From contig NZ_CP140772.1 in assembly GCF_037893185.1 (NCBI RefSeq), positions 1,550,001-1,614,000 on the forward strand: a stretch of DNA of 64,000 bases. Reading direction: 5' to 3'. The DNA is from Chitinophaga sp. 180180018-3 (GTDB taxonomy: Bacteria > Bacteroidota > Bacteroidia > Chitinophagales > Chitinophagaceae). The notes beneath the pieces were generated by a model. The model saw only the letters and a list, made by a program, of their open reading frames with translations. It did not search any database and was not told the origin of the DNA. Both the position numbers and the translations under genes were made by a program. Of this stretch, positions 26,501 to 36,036 are shown one piece after another (the first letter of the stretch is position 1; every line of letters starts with the position of its first letter).

Positions 26501-28022
26501 TGACTCTAAGCTAAAGCACGGTGTAGACCAGCTTTGGCAACGCCTGAAAGACCAGGCAGACAAGATAGACCAGGCCAAAGAAAAAGGGGTAGTCATTCCT
26601 AAAGAACCATGGACCCCAATTATCAAAAATCTTTCAGTTGACTATAAGGCTAGCGCCGGAATGAAAGACATGCAACTCCTCCATCTCTACCCCTTCGAAA
26701 ATACACACAAAACGGAAGTGCTGACACTGCAACCGCCGTTATTACCTGTCTACTGCGAAGAAGGCACACTTTTTATAGGCCTGAAACAATTGCAGCCCTA
26801 TGGCAACCTGCAATTGCTTTTCCAGCTGGCCGAGGCAACTGCAGATTCAGAATCCGAAAAAGCAGATGTGAACTGGTATTACCTGAGTAGTAATATCTGG
26901 AAACCGCTACGTACAGGCTTTGAGATCCTGAACGACGATACCGACGGACTTACCCGCTCCGGCATCATCAAAATGACTATCCCCGGCGATATCAACACCT
27001 TCAACACTATCATGCCTTCGGATAGCTACTGGGTTAAAGCGGCTATCCCTGCACATGCCGAATCAGTATGCGAAACCATTGGCGTGCATACACAAGCTGT
27101 GCTGGCAGTGTGCACCGTTGCGCCGCAAAATGATACCGGGCGGATGAGTGCTGCACTGCCGGCTGGTAGCGTTAGTAAACTGGATGCGGCTGATGCACAT
27201 ATCAAATCGGTATTACAACCCTACGATTCCTTTGGCGGACAACTACCGGAAGCCAGCGGTCATTTCTATGTACGCATCAGCGAGCAATTGCGTCATAAGG
27301 GAAGAGCGATACAGTCGTTCGATTACGAAAGGCTGGTCCTCGAAGCTTTTCCACAATTGTATAAAGTGAAATGTATCAATCATACCCTGGGGCTGGGTGC
27401 TAAGGAGTACCAACAGGATTTCACGTATGCCGGCGGTTATGTGGTGCTGGCCGTGATCCCCGACCTGCGGCAAATAAAAGCAGGGCAGTTACAGGAGCCC
27501 AAAGCCCCGCTTAGCCTGCTGGAAAAGGTGCATACCTATCTTAAACAGCGCAGCTCACCCTTTGTACGGTTGAAAGTAACTAACCCGCGCTATGAGAAAG
27601 TACAGGTGAATATCGCAGTAACCCTGGTGAAAGGAAAAGATCCTGCCTTTTATACCGCGCAGTTGAAAACGGATTTACAGGAATTCTTTGCCCCCTGGGC
27701 GGTAGGTAAGTTGGATAAATTGTCGTTTGGCCAACTGGTAAACGAATCGGATGTGGTGCGCTTTGTAGAGCAACTGGACTATGTGGATTTTGTGAAATGC
27801 CTGCAGTTGTGGCATGAACTGGAAGACGCGCCTGCACAGCGGATCCGGCCACATACACCCCGTTCTATTTTGGTAAGCGGGAATATTGATGTATCAACGG
27901 ATGATTGTATTGCTCCGCAGCCGAATGATCATCCGGAGATAGATAATGAAGTGGATTGTAACCACCCCGAACCGCTGCTGCCACCTTGTACTGATGATAA
28001 AATCGGACAAGCGCCCCGTTAA
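23586..28022 (+). CDS. Giant baseplate J/gp6-like wedge protein (Pvc11-like)
   Basis: The 1478-residue protein starts MANNCENIIHPFQYAPGISQ. Around residues 300-360 'FSKYLLKAGTLLRDGKDANK' and 'VLFELSDEIVVDNAAITSLR' match the baseplate J entry strands; the last third contains 'KGRAIQSFDYERLVLEAFP' and 'QLYKVKCINHTLGLGAKEYQ', the usual wedge core. It is much longer than phage gp6/J and longer than most Pvc11 proteins, with a middle insertion of about 600 residues. A few Cys lie in 'PGHNCEQCCLEKEKK'. It forms the wedge ring with the next gene's product. Confidence 0.85.
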   Translation: MANNCENIIHPFQYAPGISQRNRALPALDAASAPVDGRTLADLLNYFVQMAPQINYYQYSGINQISDWRPFFENSLPFLLARISKLDTGQLQRDFEQYAQEVFQRPVKDTLQLLVDFFYFDVILPIAGWQQTFHGTGLPVERTVEALIQQQLRGPFAQFVQLTNGAVKLFCIRPLDLKALRDPGLWGIDPVLGALEWNTSFSQAATAREKALLLLNTYRALLQPFIDAMGAIVQLAPTCIQESLQPLNEAYKQRHAPHLGLLFSFLYLFGHVQKQMNGFTQKHLDFFYKDVLGLRPRPVTPDKAHIVFELQQPFSKYLLKAGTLLRDGKDANKTDVLFELSDEIVVDNAAITSLRTLFLNPVTGVRRTAVGGAPPTCQSGDFIEGVYIAPQANSADGQGAALDPGASWYTAGARYSKLVPPGKTLPAQYPYARLGFVLASPVLLLQEGTRTITTKISCIAPDEGNCGKNNSNNAVLINDQFFFPAFKTMLSKSYYYFSDDLITQAQKMGIASAITDQMTALLTATDIAADGTHAVLESDNTTYTVLLNQVRAFTPAVAQLFKPRKLLQVYFSGAKAWITPPELVAQSIEKTVAGYDITLTAILPPDVPAVTFYDKGVLNEDLNTTQPVMRVEVDQQIKINLDKILEQQPGHNCEQCCLEKEKKSTAAAIAIYHFLRDLRITDVNISVQVCGVKNVIVQNDETVQDVNGLMYPFGSRPTVGSNFYIGSEEIFMKHWEEVRLSLNWKDLPTGKFSDYYNGYQNVYRNANVTKGKVLDNNFKVRFGYLQDGDWIDEAAVNCKDDGSDTNNLLFRNKTAPPLCNGANKDLDYQFILTPNTFPTLADPKETFTYTGIKRMDASTRRGFLRATLQCQDFQHDKYPIALARQMMAVSKLPEIVDGAVYYGVNPGDTKLETLSIDDLTKVIKDSFTDADNVKHIVDPLVNQIFSEGSGGTITASIWSLLFNTIPPPLSGDDSKLKHGVDQLWQRLKDQADKIDQAKEKGVVIPKEPWTPIIKNLSVDYKASAGMKDMQLLHLYPFENTHKTEVLTLQPPLLPVYCEEGTLFIGLKQLQPYGNLQLLFQLAEATADSESEKADVNWYYLSSNIWKPLRTGFEILNDDTDGLTRSGIIKMTIPGDINTFNTIMPSDSYWVKAAIPAHAESVCETIGVHTQAVLAVCTVAPQNDTGRMSAALPAGSVSKLDAADAHIKSVLQPYDSFGGQLPEASGHFYVRISEQLRHKGRAIQSFDYERLVLEAFPQLYKVKCINHTLGLGAKEYQQDFTYAGGYVVLAVIPDLRQIKAGQLQEPKAPLSLLEKVHTYLKQRSSPFVRLKVTNPRYEKVQVNIAVTLVKGKDPAFYTAQLKTDLQEFFAPWAVGKLDKLSFGQLVNESDVVRFVEQLDYVDFVKCLQLWHELEDAPAQRIRPHTPRSILVSGNIDVSTDDCIAPQPNDHPEIDNEVDCNHPEPLLPPCTDDKIGQAPR

Positions 28023-28048
28023 TCGCTCATTTTTTAATCAACATTGTT

Positions 28049-31000
28049 ATGGCTGAGGATACAAATGCTACAAATGTGATCAGGAAAAAGGATGCCACAT
28101 TTCCGCCAGACCTGGATTTCGAAACCTTGCGCAGCGAGGGGATCGATTACCTGGGTAAATTGTCAGGCAAAATATGGACTGACTATAACGTACATGACCC
28201 CGGCATTACCATCCTGGAAGTGTTATGCTACTCCCTGCTCGACCTGGGCTATCGCGCCAGTCTGCCTATAGCCGACCTGCTCAGCATGAACCCTGCAGCA
28301 GCTAGTAAGGAAGATAACTTTTTTACTCCCGCCCGCATACTCAGTATTAACCCGCTTACTATACTCGACTACCGCAAACTGTTAATAGATATAGACGGCG
28401 TACGTAATGCCTGGCTGGAAGTAACCCACCAGGCGCAACAGGATGTTTACCGGCATAAGGGCGATAAACTGGATTGCTATGGGCAGGATGTTTCCAGTGA
28501 AGGCAACCAGGGAAAAGTAGCGTTGAACGGATTGTACAATATCCTTATTGAACCGGAAACCCTGCCCACTGATGCCGCCCAGCGGGCGCAGGCACTGAGT
28601 ACCCTGAAAGTACGTATCCGGGAGCGCCTCATGGCCCACCGTAATCTTTGTGAAGATTTCTACAACATCAATATTCTTTGTCACGAACAGATAGGTATTT
28701 GTACCGAAATTCAACTGGAAGATAACGCAGACGCACCTACGGTGTTAAATGCCATGGTACAGGCTTTGTACCGTTTTCTTTCGCCTCGCGCAAACTTTTA
28801 CACTTTACAGCAAATGCTGACAGATAAGCAATTGCCGATAGAGGAAATATTCGCAGGTAGAGACTATACGCCCAGCAGCCATGGCTTCATAGATACAGCT
28901 GAGTTGGAAGCCATTGTACCCATTACGGAGCTGCATGTATCAGATCTGTACCGGGAAATGTTCCGCATATCCGGTGTAAAGTCGGTGAATACCCTTTCTG
29001 TGGCAGGGTATGTCAACAATATGGCCACACCCGTAGTTAGCACCAATGATGTTAAAGATCTCAAAGGTACTAAAAGTAAAGGCGCTATCTGGTCGCTGCC
29101 CTTGCTGTCCGGTCATTTGCCGGAACTGTCCCTGCCCTATTGCCAGTTTGTATTTCGCAGAGGTAGTGCCACTTTTACTTTTAAGGGAGATGCTATTTTG
29201 CCCTATGTAAATCTCTCAGCGCTAAACGGCAGCAAAGTAGCTTACAAACAACCTTCCCTTTATCTGGATACTGCTGTGCCCAGCGGATTTTTCCGCTCCG
29301 ACCTGGGCCAATATTATTCCCTGCAGCACGATTTTCCGAGGGTATATGCCATTGGGAAAGGAGAACTGGGCAGAGATGCTTCTCCCCAGCGTGTGGTAGA
29401 AGTACAGCAGCTGAAAGGTTTCCTGCTGTTTTTCGATCAGCTGCTATCTAATTATCTGGCCCAGTTGCAGCACTTACGTAACATCTTTTCATTTTCTCCG
29501 GATGTTACGCCACATACTTATTTTATCGGGGGACTAGAGGACGTGCCAGATCTGGATCAGTTGCTCCGTTTCCAGCAAAACGGGATTTATGCTGACTTAG
29601 GCTGGCAACAACAGGACACCCTGATGTTGCCGGTAGATAAGTCCCTGCTCAATACATTACGTGTAGACGTTCCTGTTACCATTGATATTATACAACGCTG
29701 GCGTAACAAATACTATAGCTACGACTACCTCGTGGCGCGCAATACCGCCATGGAGCAATTGTTGCTGGATATGGTGAACCAGGACAACCAGGCCTATGTT
29801 CAAACCTATTTGTTTGGAGACGCTTGCTGGTTTTTTGTGATAGCACCCGCTAACCGGCCTTATGTGCTGCTCTCCAGTCGCTATTACCCTACACAGCAAA
29901 AGGCAAAAGAAGCTGCGCAGTCGGCTATTTTCCTGGCCGCCAGTAAGAGTAATTTACGTGCTTTCAGTTTTGAAGACAATACAGGGCATGACCGTTATGC
30001 TTTTGACATTGTTTTCAGTCTGTCGGATTACCGGGGGTACCTGCAACAGATTGTAGAAGATACCACATTATATGTGCAGCGCAGGGAGCAGATGTTGAAT
30101 CACTTACTGGCCAGGTTTGGTGAGGTATTTACCGATTATGCGTTGGTGTTATATGGCGTAAAAGACCCGATGGTAGCCGCTGCCAGGGGCATACGGGCGA
30201 AAGCCGCATTTCTTTCTGCTTACGACAGCCTGGGCCGCAACCGCGGCAAGGCTTACGACTATAGAGCCAACAAGTGGCGTTCCGCGAATATTTCCGGTTA
30301 TGAAAAGCGGGTAGCAGCACTCGCCGGTATTGCCGGGCAGCAACAGCATTATCTCTGCCCCTTTATTGTAGGACCGTACGAGGCCTATTTTTACGGAGAA
30401 TTGAAAAATGCCGGAGGAGAAGTAATCCTCCGCACCAGCAACTACGTTACTGCGGAAGATGCTATGCAGGCTACCATGCAGCTTACCAGGGCTTTAGAGC
30501 AGCCGCAGTTATATGTCAAAACGGATGATTCGATAACACAGCAATACGGCTTTAGTATCCCTTTAGCTGCCGGCAATGCTTACTGGGTGCCCGCTACAAA
30601 CAGTGCTGCCCAACGCGATGAACAGTTGCAGGCGTTGCAACAACAGTTTGCTGTATCTCCCTTGCAGGGTACAGTGGCTGTCAGCCGTTATCAGTACTCC
30701 ATTGAAGTAGCCGATCCGGCAGGGCATCCCTTCCTGCACTCACATCAGGTATTTCCCAGCCAGTCGGCCGCACAAACTGCCGCCGACGAGCTGTTGGCCA
30801 ATGTACAGGAGCAGGAGTGGGAGTGGCAGCAGCCAGGCGAGCCGGCGCCCCTGCAGCTGCTGTCTGTGAATGCGGCACACTCGCAATATGTGAATCTTAC
30901 TGCGTTTAAAGTGGTATATACTCAGGATGGAGAAGGGAAGTGGGTGGTAACGCTCAGCCATGAGCCTGATGCAGAGAATATGTTGGTGAGCGCAATACCG

Positions 31001-34000
31001 GTCGACAGTGAAGCGCTGGCAGCGGATGCCTTTCATATGATCCTGCAACTGGCTGCAGCCCCTGCCAACTACCTAGTACGCCAGAACGAACAGGGCAAAT
31101 ACGAAATTGCACTCACAGAACGTAATGAAGTAAAGGCGCTGCATCCGGCTGTTTTTGATGAAGAGCAGCAGGCAAAAAATATGGCGCTGCAATTGCAACA
31201 GGTGATGGCCGCCCAACAGTATACAGTTACATATACACAGCAGCCCGTTGGCTGGAATTACCAGATACAATTACATGGCATGCAGGAGAAACCCTTCCTG
31301 TTCAATGGCCCGGAAGAATATACATCTGAAGCGGCGGCTCAGGCAGCACTGACAACCGCTATTGCTTCTCCTGCGCACATCAGCCTGCAGCCAGCAGCTA
31401 AAGATATTGCACCGGCGCTGCTGCATGCTGCTACTGCCGAAACCTTACCCCTGGCAGCAAACGCCGGCACGGCCACAGGCGAAGCTATGAGCCAGGCCAT
31501 TTCCCTGGCACAGTTGCGTAGCGGCGAGCTCCCAACAGATGCCCTGAGCTACGTGCGCAGCACGGCCACCACCGATGGCGATTATGTATACCGGGTGATC
31601 AACAAGAACAGCTGCATGGCATTTTATCCGGGCAAACTGGTCGATAAAGCCGCAGCGGAGCAAACACTCACAAGCCTGCGTAGTAAAGACCAGCAGGGTA
31701 TCGATTACCTGGAAATATGCATGGGCGGCGAAGATGTGGTAGCGTGCATGATAGATCCCATAACCCAGGTAAAGCGTTACTACTACGTCATCAGCGGGAT
31801 GAAGAAAGCCTATGTGGAAGATATTTACCCCAAAGAAGAAACCATCTACTTCAGAAGCTATAAGACATATGCATCTTCCGAAGAGGCTGCCGCCGCTTTT
31901 ATGCAGCAGTATCTGCAACTGACGCACCTGGCAGGGGATCCGGCTGCTTACGGTAGCAGCATCGTATGGGAGGGGGATCCGGTAACGGCCGATCCTTCAG
32001 CGCAGCCGCTGGCCCTGGTGCCTGCCGCCACTATTAACCAATTTGGTGGCAAAGCATCCGCACAGGCCATTATACCACAGTTGCTGAGAAGCTTTCCCTA
32101 CCATTGGCTGGAAAATGTACAGCGCTTCCGGGTGCAATTGTATGATGCGAAGGCCGGGAAACGCTTGTGGAAGCTTTGTGATGCTTACACTACTATGGGC
32201 GAAGCATACGACGGCCTGCAATTATTCCTTTCCCTGGCAGCTTATGCTGGCAACACACGGATATGCACAAACGAAGAAAGTTGCAGGTACCGGGTGGTAA
32301 TGGATGAAGTATTGGTAGAAAGTCTGCATCACTATTCCAACGCTCCCGATGCCTGGGGAGCAGAAAAAGAATCAGAAAAAAACGGCATCTATTTCACGGG
32401 CCTGGAATCCTTACTGGACGCTACTCGATGGGGAGGTGATGCCTACTATCCTTACAAAACAAATCAGTACTATAGTTTTAAAGTCGTGCGGAAAGGATAC
32501 CGCCTGGCTTTGCATCCGTATACCTACAATACAGAGGCCGACCGTGATATTTATTTGAGCCAGTTGAAGCAGTTGGGTGCTAAAAAGGGCGGCCATTGTC
32601 CGGTCAATATTACCACTTCGGTAATACAAACGGATAAACACTGGGAAATACAACTGATGGTAGACGGGCAATTACGCTTAAGCGCTGCTCAATCCTTTAA
32701 TAGTATCGGTAGCGCCCAACAGGCGAGGGAAGACTGGTTGTTCCAGGTATTGCAGTGGATATGGAATGATAGTTATTTCCTTTTGCATGCCGGCGAGGAT
32801 CGTTTTAAACTGGGAGATGAACGCAGTAAATTTGTATTGGGCTACTATGTGCCGGATAGCAGCTTTACCTTAACAGATGCCGGCAAGCAGCAATGGAAAC
32901 AATTATTGCGCGATGCGGCTTTATTATATCCCTTCCGCCGCATTAAAGCAGCGTTAGGATATAACTACCTGTTCCGGCTATACGATAACGATTTTATCCC
33001 GCAGGAACCTGTGCGGGACCCCTCCGATCCGGCTGGCTGCAATTGCGATGCCCCACCGCCGGCTCAGCAAAAAGGCGCCATCATTTGGGAAAGTGCGGCT
33101 ATATACGACTGTCTTGCCGCCGCCACCCGCGATTTCCAGCGTTTTTGCAACGCTTTGAAGGTGCCGGATAATTGTCAGCCATCGGCAGATGATGGTTGCG
33201 GCCCCTTTGGTATTGAGTTGGTGGATGCAAACTATGTGGAGGCATTTAACCCCCAACACTATGCCTCGCTGGCCATGGCAAAAGCCGCCATCATCAGGGC
33301 CGGCGCTGCTATCAATGATGAAGGCATGCACCTGGTAGAACATATTTTGCTGCGTCCCCGCCGCAGAGAGCAGGACTGCAGTTGTTTGCTGCCGGTGCAC
33401 CCGGATATGCTTTGCAAATTACCCTGGAAGGAAGAAGTGGTAGGATATACGTTGCCTCAGGAAGATATTACGTCAGGGGATCCCGATATACTGAGCACTA
33501 CCATAGTACCTTATACAGACCCTTATTCCTTTGTAGCTACAGTGGTACTGCCTGGCTGGCCGCTGCGTTTTCGCAATACGACTACCCGCGCCATGATGGA
33601 AGACCTGCTGCGCAGGGAAGCGCCTGCGCATATATTATTGAATATACAATGGGCCAGGCCCCGCACCTTTTGCAATTTTGAAACACTGTACAGGCGCTGG
33701 TTACAGCAATTGGCCTGCAAGTCTGTCTGCAACGATACAGGTAACCTGCTCTGTTGCCTTATTTGTGCCCTCTTTGGCATAGAAGCAATGCCACCATTGT
33801 CCGACGATGCGCCAGATCCGGATTGTACGCCATTACAGGCACCTTGTGCATCTGATAAGATCACAGATCCGGACTTTGGAAAAATACTGAATGGGCTCTT
33901 CAGCAAATCTTGCGGAGAGCAGTCGCTGGGTTGTTTGGGTGAAGACGTACCACCGCCACCGCCGCCACCACCGGGTCTTACAGCCCCTCCGCTTCATGTA

Positions 34001-34546
34001 ATGGAAGAACCGGTTGCCACTAATCCGGAGGGAGCAGCCCCTTCAGTGGAAGCAATGGCATCTGCAGCAACAGTCGCCGACAGGGCGGCCGTAGAAGAAG
34101 CTACCATGCAGTTGAACCGCCGGGGTCGCCAACGATTGCTCAAATACAAGCAGAATATATTGCCGGTTGATGCTGATACAATAGTAGATACCGAAGCCTA
34201 CGGGCGCACAGAAAAATTCATGGAAGCAGGCCCGTTGAATATTGATAAATACAACGCCCTGGCCGATTTTCTCCTGGGCAGGCTGCCTGACGACAAAACA
34301 AAGGCTGCTGCCAGCGAACAGGCTTTACTGCTGGCAAATGCCACCTGGTTATGCCTGGATCAATTGCTGTTGCGGGTACCAGCTACGCTGTCGGCCGGTG
34401 AAATGGAATTATTACAGCAAATATTCAGGAAGATGAAAGAAAAAGGCCTGGACCTCAATGCGCTGGCCAGTAACTGGAAACCGGAGGATTTGGCGACCAG
34501 TGCTAACACAGACCTGATCAGGCAATGCAAACAATGGATGGAATGA
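28049..34546 (+). CDS. Giant 2165-aa baseplate/wedge protein (Pvc12-like) with internal repeats
   Basis: The position and N-terminus ('FPPDLDFETLRSEGIDYLGK', 'WTDYNVHDPGITILEVLCYS') match the large second wedge protein, Pvc12/gp7-like; 'DYNVHDPGITILE' is a recurrent phrase in such proteins. Residues of about 550-1650 hold a series of degenerate units of 60-90 residues, each with a strand of the type 'YxFxIxxxxGxxLL' and an 'AxxAxxxxxxL' helix (examples near 30365 and 32460). Near residue 1970 is a stretch of about eight prolines followed by an acidic, Ala-rich linker and a helical C-terminus. It is unusually large, perhaps because of recruited repeat modules that could form an outer decoration. 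Confidence 0.75.
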   Translation: MAEDTNATNVIRKKDATFPPDLDFETLRSEGIDYLGKLSGKIWTDYNVHDPGITILEVLCYSLLDLGYRASLPIADLLSMNPAAASKEDNFFTPARILSINPLTILDYRKLLIDIDGVRNAWLEVTHQAQQDVYRHKGDKLDCYGQDVSSEGNQGKVALNGLYNILIEPETLPTDAAQRAQALSTLKVRIRERLMAHRNLCEDFYNINILCHEQIGICTEIQLEDNADAPTVLNAMVQALYRFLSPRANFYTLQQMLTDKQLPIEEIFAGRDYTPSSHGFIDTAELEAIVPITELHVSDLYREMFRISGVKSVNTLSVAGYVNNMATPVVSTNDVKDLKGTKSKGAIWSLPLLSGHLPELSLPYCQFVFRRGSATFTFKGDAILPYVNLSALNGSKVAYKQPSLYLDTAVPSGFFRSDLGQYYSLQHDFPRVYAIGKGELGRDASPQRVVEVQQLKGFLLFFDQLLSNYLAQLQHLRNIFSFSPDVTPHTYFIGGLEDVPDLDQLLRFQQNGIYADLGWQQQDTLMLPVDKSLLNTLRVDVPVTIDIIQRWRNKYYSYDYLVARNTAMEQLLLDMVNQDNQAYVQTYLFGDACWFFVIAPANRPYVLLSSRYYPTQQKAKEAAQSAIFLAASKSNLRAFSFEDNTGHDRYAFDIVFSLSDYRGYLQQIVEDTTLYVQRREQMLNHLLARFGEVFTDYALVLYGVKDPMVAAARGIRAKAAFLSAYDSLGRNRGKAYDYRANKWRSANISGYEKRVAALAGIAGQQQHYLCPFIVGPYEAYFYGELKNAGGEVILRTSNYVTAEDAMQATMQLTRALEQPQLYVKTDDSITQQYGFSIPLAAGNAYWVPATNSAAQRDEQLQALQQQFAVSPLQGTVAVSRYQYSIEVADPAGHPFLHSHQVFPSQSAAQTAADELLANVQEQEWEWQQPGEPAPLQLLSVNAAHSQYVNLTAFKVVYTQDGEGKWVVTLSHEPDAENMLVSAIPVDSEALAADAFHMILQLAAAPANYLVRQNEQGKYEIALTERNEVKALHPAVFDEEQQAKNMALQLQQVMAAQQYTVTYTQQPVGWNYQIQLHGMQEKPFLFNGPEEYTSEAAAQAALTTAIASPAHISLQPAAKDIAPALLHAATAETLPLAANAGTATGEAMSQAISLAQLRSGELPTDALSYVRSTATTDGDYVYRVINKNSCMAFYPGKLVDKAAAEQTLTSLRSKDQQGIDYLEICMGGEDVVACMIDPITQVKRYYYVISGMKKAYVEDIYPKEETIYFRSYKTYASSEEAAAAFMQQYLQLTHLAGDPAAYGSSIVWEGDPVTADPSAQPLALVPAATINQFGGKASAQAIIPQLLRSFPYHWLENVQRFRVQLYDAKAGKRLWKLCDAYTTMGEAYDGLQLFLSLAAYAGNTRICTNEESCRYRVVMDEVLVESLHHYSNAPDAWGAEKESEKNGIYFTGLESLLDATRWGGDAYYPYKTNQYYSFKVVRKGYRLALHPYTYNTEADRDIYLSQLKQLGAKKGGHCPVNITTSVIQTDKHWEIQLMVDGQLRLSAAQSFNSIGSAQQAREDWLFQVLQWIWNDSYFLLHAGEDRFKLGDERSKFVLGYYVPDSSFTLTDAGKQQWKQLLRDAALLYPFRRIKAALGYNYLFRLYDNDFIPQEPVRDPSDPAGCNCDAPPPAQQKGAIIWESAAIYDCLAAATRDFQRFCNALKVPDNCQPSADDGCGPFGIELVDANYVEAFNPQHYASLAMAKAAIIRAGAAINDEGMHLVEHILLRPRRREQDCSCLLPVHPDMLCKLPWKEEVVGYTLPQEDITSGDPDILSTTIVPYTDPYSFVATVVLPGWPLRFRNTTTRAMMEDLLRREAPAHILLNIQWARPRTFCNFETLYRRWLQQLACKSVCNDTGNLLCCLICALFGIEAMPPLSDDAPDPDCTPLQAPCASDKITDPDFGKILNGLFSKSCGEQSLGCLGEDVPPPPPPPPGLTAPPLHVMEEPVATNPEGAAPSVEAMASAATVADRAAVEEATMQLNRRGRQRLLKYKQNILPVDADTIVDTEAYGRTEKFMEAGPLNIDKYNALADFLLGRLPDDKTKAAASEQALLLANATWLCLDQLLLRVPATLSAGEMELLQQIFRKMKEKGLDLNALASNWKPEDLATSANTDLIRQCKQWME

Positions 34547-34577
34547 AGCTATCGTAACAACGTATAGCCTTTAACGT

Positions 34578-36023
34578 ATGATACATAAAATACAACAACA
34601 ACGTTTTCAGCTGACGGCGCATAACAAAGACGCCGTATTGGCCTGGCAACAACAGGTCAGGGATAGCTATTGGCAGAAAACAGTGCCCGCGTTGGAACAG
34701 TTGTTCAATCAATTCAGTACGGAAGATACCCTGAGTTATATAGACCTGCTGGAAGTGGACCTGGGCCGTATCAGCGTGGAAGACCTGGAACCAGCACGGT
34801 TTACCACCCTTCTGCTGCAAAAGCTAACCGTGGCGTTGCAGGAGTGGCGGCAGGAACAGCCTGCTATTGCAGATAAAACCCTTCCTCAACATGCTTTTGA
34901 ACAATGGTTGTATTACATGGAAAAAGGCACCCTGCCCTGGGACATCCAGGCAACTGAAGCCGCATGGCTGGAAAAAATACAGCAAACATTGGCGCTCGAT
35001 TTTGCAGCTGTAGAGCGCTTACGGGCCTTGTTGTTGAAAGATGCGGACAGCACCCGACGCGTGGTATACCAGCATACGCCATCTTTTCTGCAGCAGTTGT
35101 TAGTGCTGATTAGCGCCCAGGCGCAGGAAGACTGGGAAACCCTGCTCCGGCAATTATATGAAGTATATGCCCGGCTTACCCGTCAGACAACAGCCGTAAC
35201 CCTACAGGATGAGCGGCACTTTAGTTTGCAGGGATGGCAATGTCTGTTGTTGCAGGTAGCCCGCCATCCTAAAGGAGATAACCGGGCGGCGATAATTGGT
35301 TTGCTGGAACAATGGCCGGTATTTGGCGTATATGCGTCGCTGTTGGTATCCTGGTGTAAGGAACGAGGCTGGCCGGCGTTAACAGCGGTGGCAACAGAAT
35401 GGATGGAAAAGAAAACTGACATGGAAAATAATACTGCAGATCATAGCGCCAGTGAAAGTGTGGTAAACGCAGCGATAGTGCCTATGCGGCGGGATTCGAC
35501 TGCCATACAGGAACCAGGCAAAGAAAGCTGGTATACCGGTAATGCTGGCATTGTGCTGTTGCATAATTGGTTGCTACCCCTGTTCCTGCAATTGGAATGG
35601 GTAGAAGGCAGGCAGTTCCGCGATATCGTAACGCAGCAACAGGCTATCCTGCTGTTGCATTATATGTGCACCGGCAGCCAGGAGGCCGCCGAATATGAAG
35701 TGCTATTGCCCAAAGTGCTCTGCGGCTGGCCTTTACACAAACCGGTTGATACCCGTATCAGCCTCCCCGCTGCTGCTTTGGAAGAAGCAGCAGGTTTGAT
35801 GGAGAACGCCATCGCCCATTGGCAGGTGCTGAAAAGCACTTCTGTGAAGGGATTACAGGAAGCCTTCCTGCAAAGGCCGGGTAAATTGAGCAGCGGAGAA
35901 GATCATTGGCGTTTGCAGATGGAGAAGCATACGATTGATATTTTATTAGACCATCTACCCTGGAGCATCAGTGTAATAAAACTGCCCTGGATGAAAAAGC
36001 CCCTGCATGTAGAATGGCGTTAG
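34578..36023 (+). CDS. Contractile injection system tape-measure protein (Pvc14-like)
   Basis: The 481-residue protein begins MIHKIQQQRFQLTAHNKDAV, then 'WQKTVPALEQLFNQFSTED' and 'SYIDLLEVDLGRISVEDLE', which is the characteristic N-terminus of the CIS tape-measure family. The rest is helical with many Leu/Gln, including two Trp-rich segments. Tape-measure proteins set trunk length and fill the tube lumen during assembly. The length is short relative to Photorhabdus Pvc14, which could mean a shorter particle, but this is inference. Confidence 0.85.
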   Translation: MIHKIQQQRFQLTAHNKDAVLAWQQQVRDSYWQKTVPALEQLFNQFSTEDTLSYIDLLEVDLGRISVEDLEPARFTTLLLQKLTVALQEWRQEQPAIADKTLPQHAFEQWLYYMEKGTLPWDIQATEAAWLEKIQQTLALDFAAVERLRALLLKDADSTRRVVYQHTPSFLQQLLVLISAQAQEDWETLLRQLYEVYARLTRQTTAVTLQDERHFSLQGWQCLLLQVARHPKGDNRAAIIGLLEQWPVFGVYASLLVSWCKERGWPALTAVATEWMEKKTDMENNTADHSASESVVNAAIVPMRRDSTAIQEPGKESWYTGNAGIVLLHNWLLPLFLQLEWVEGRQFRDIVTQQQAILLLHYMCTGSQEAAEYEVLLPKVLCGWPLHKPVDTRISLPAAALEEAAGLMENAIAHWQVLKSTSVKGLQEAFLQRPGKLSSGEDHWRLQMEKHTIDILLDHLPWSISVIKLPWMKKPLHVEWR

Positions 36024-36036
36024 GAAAATAAAAGAT

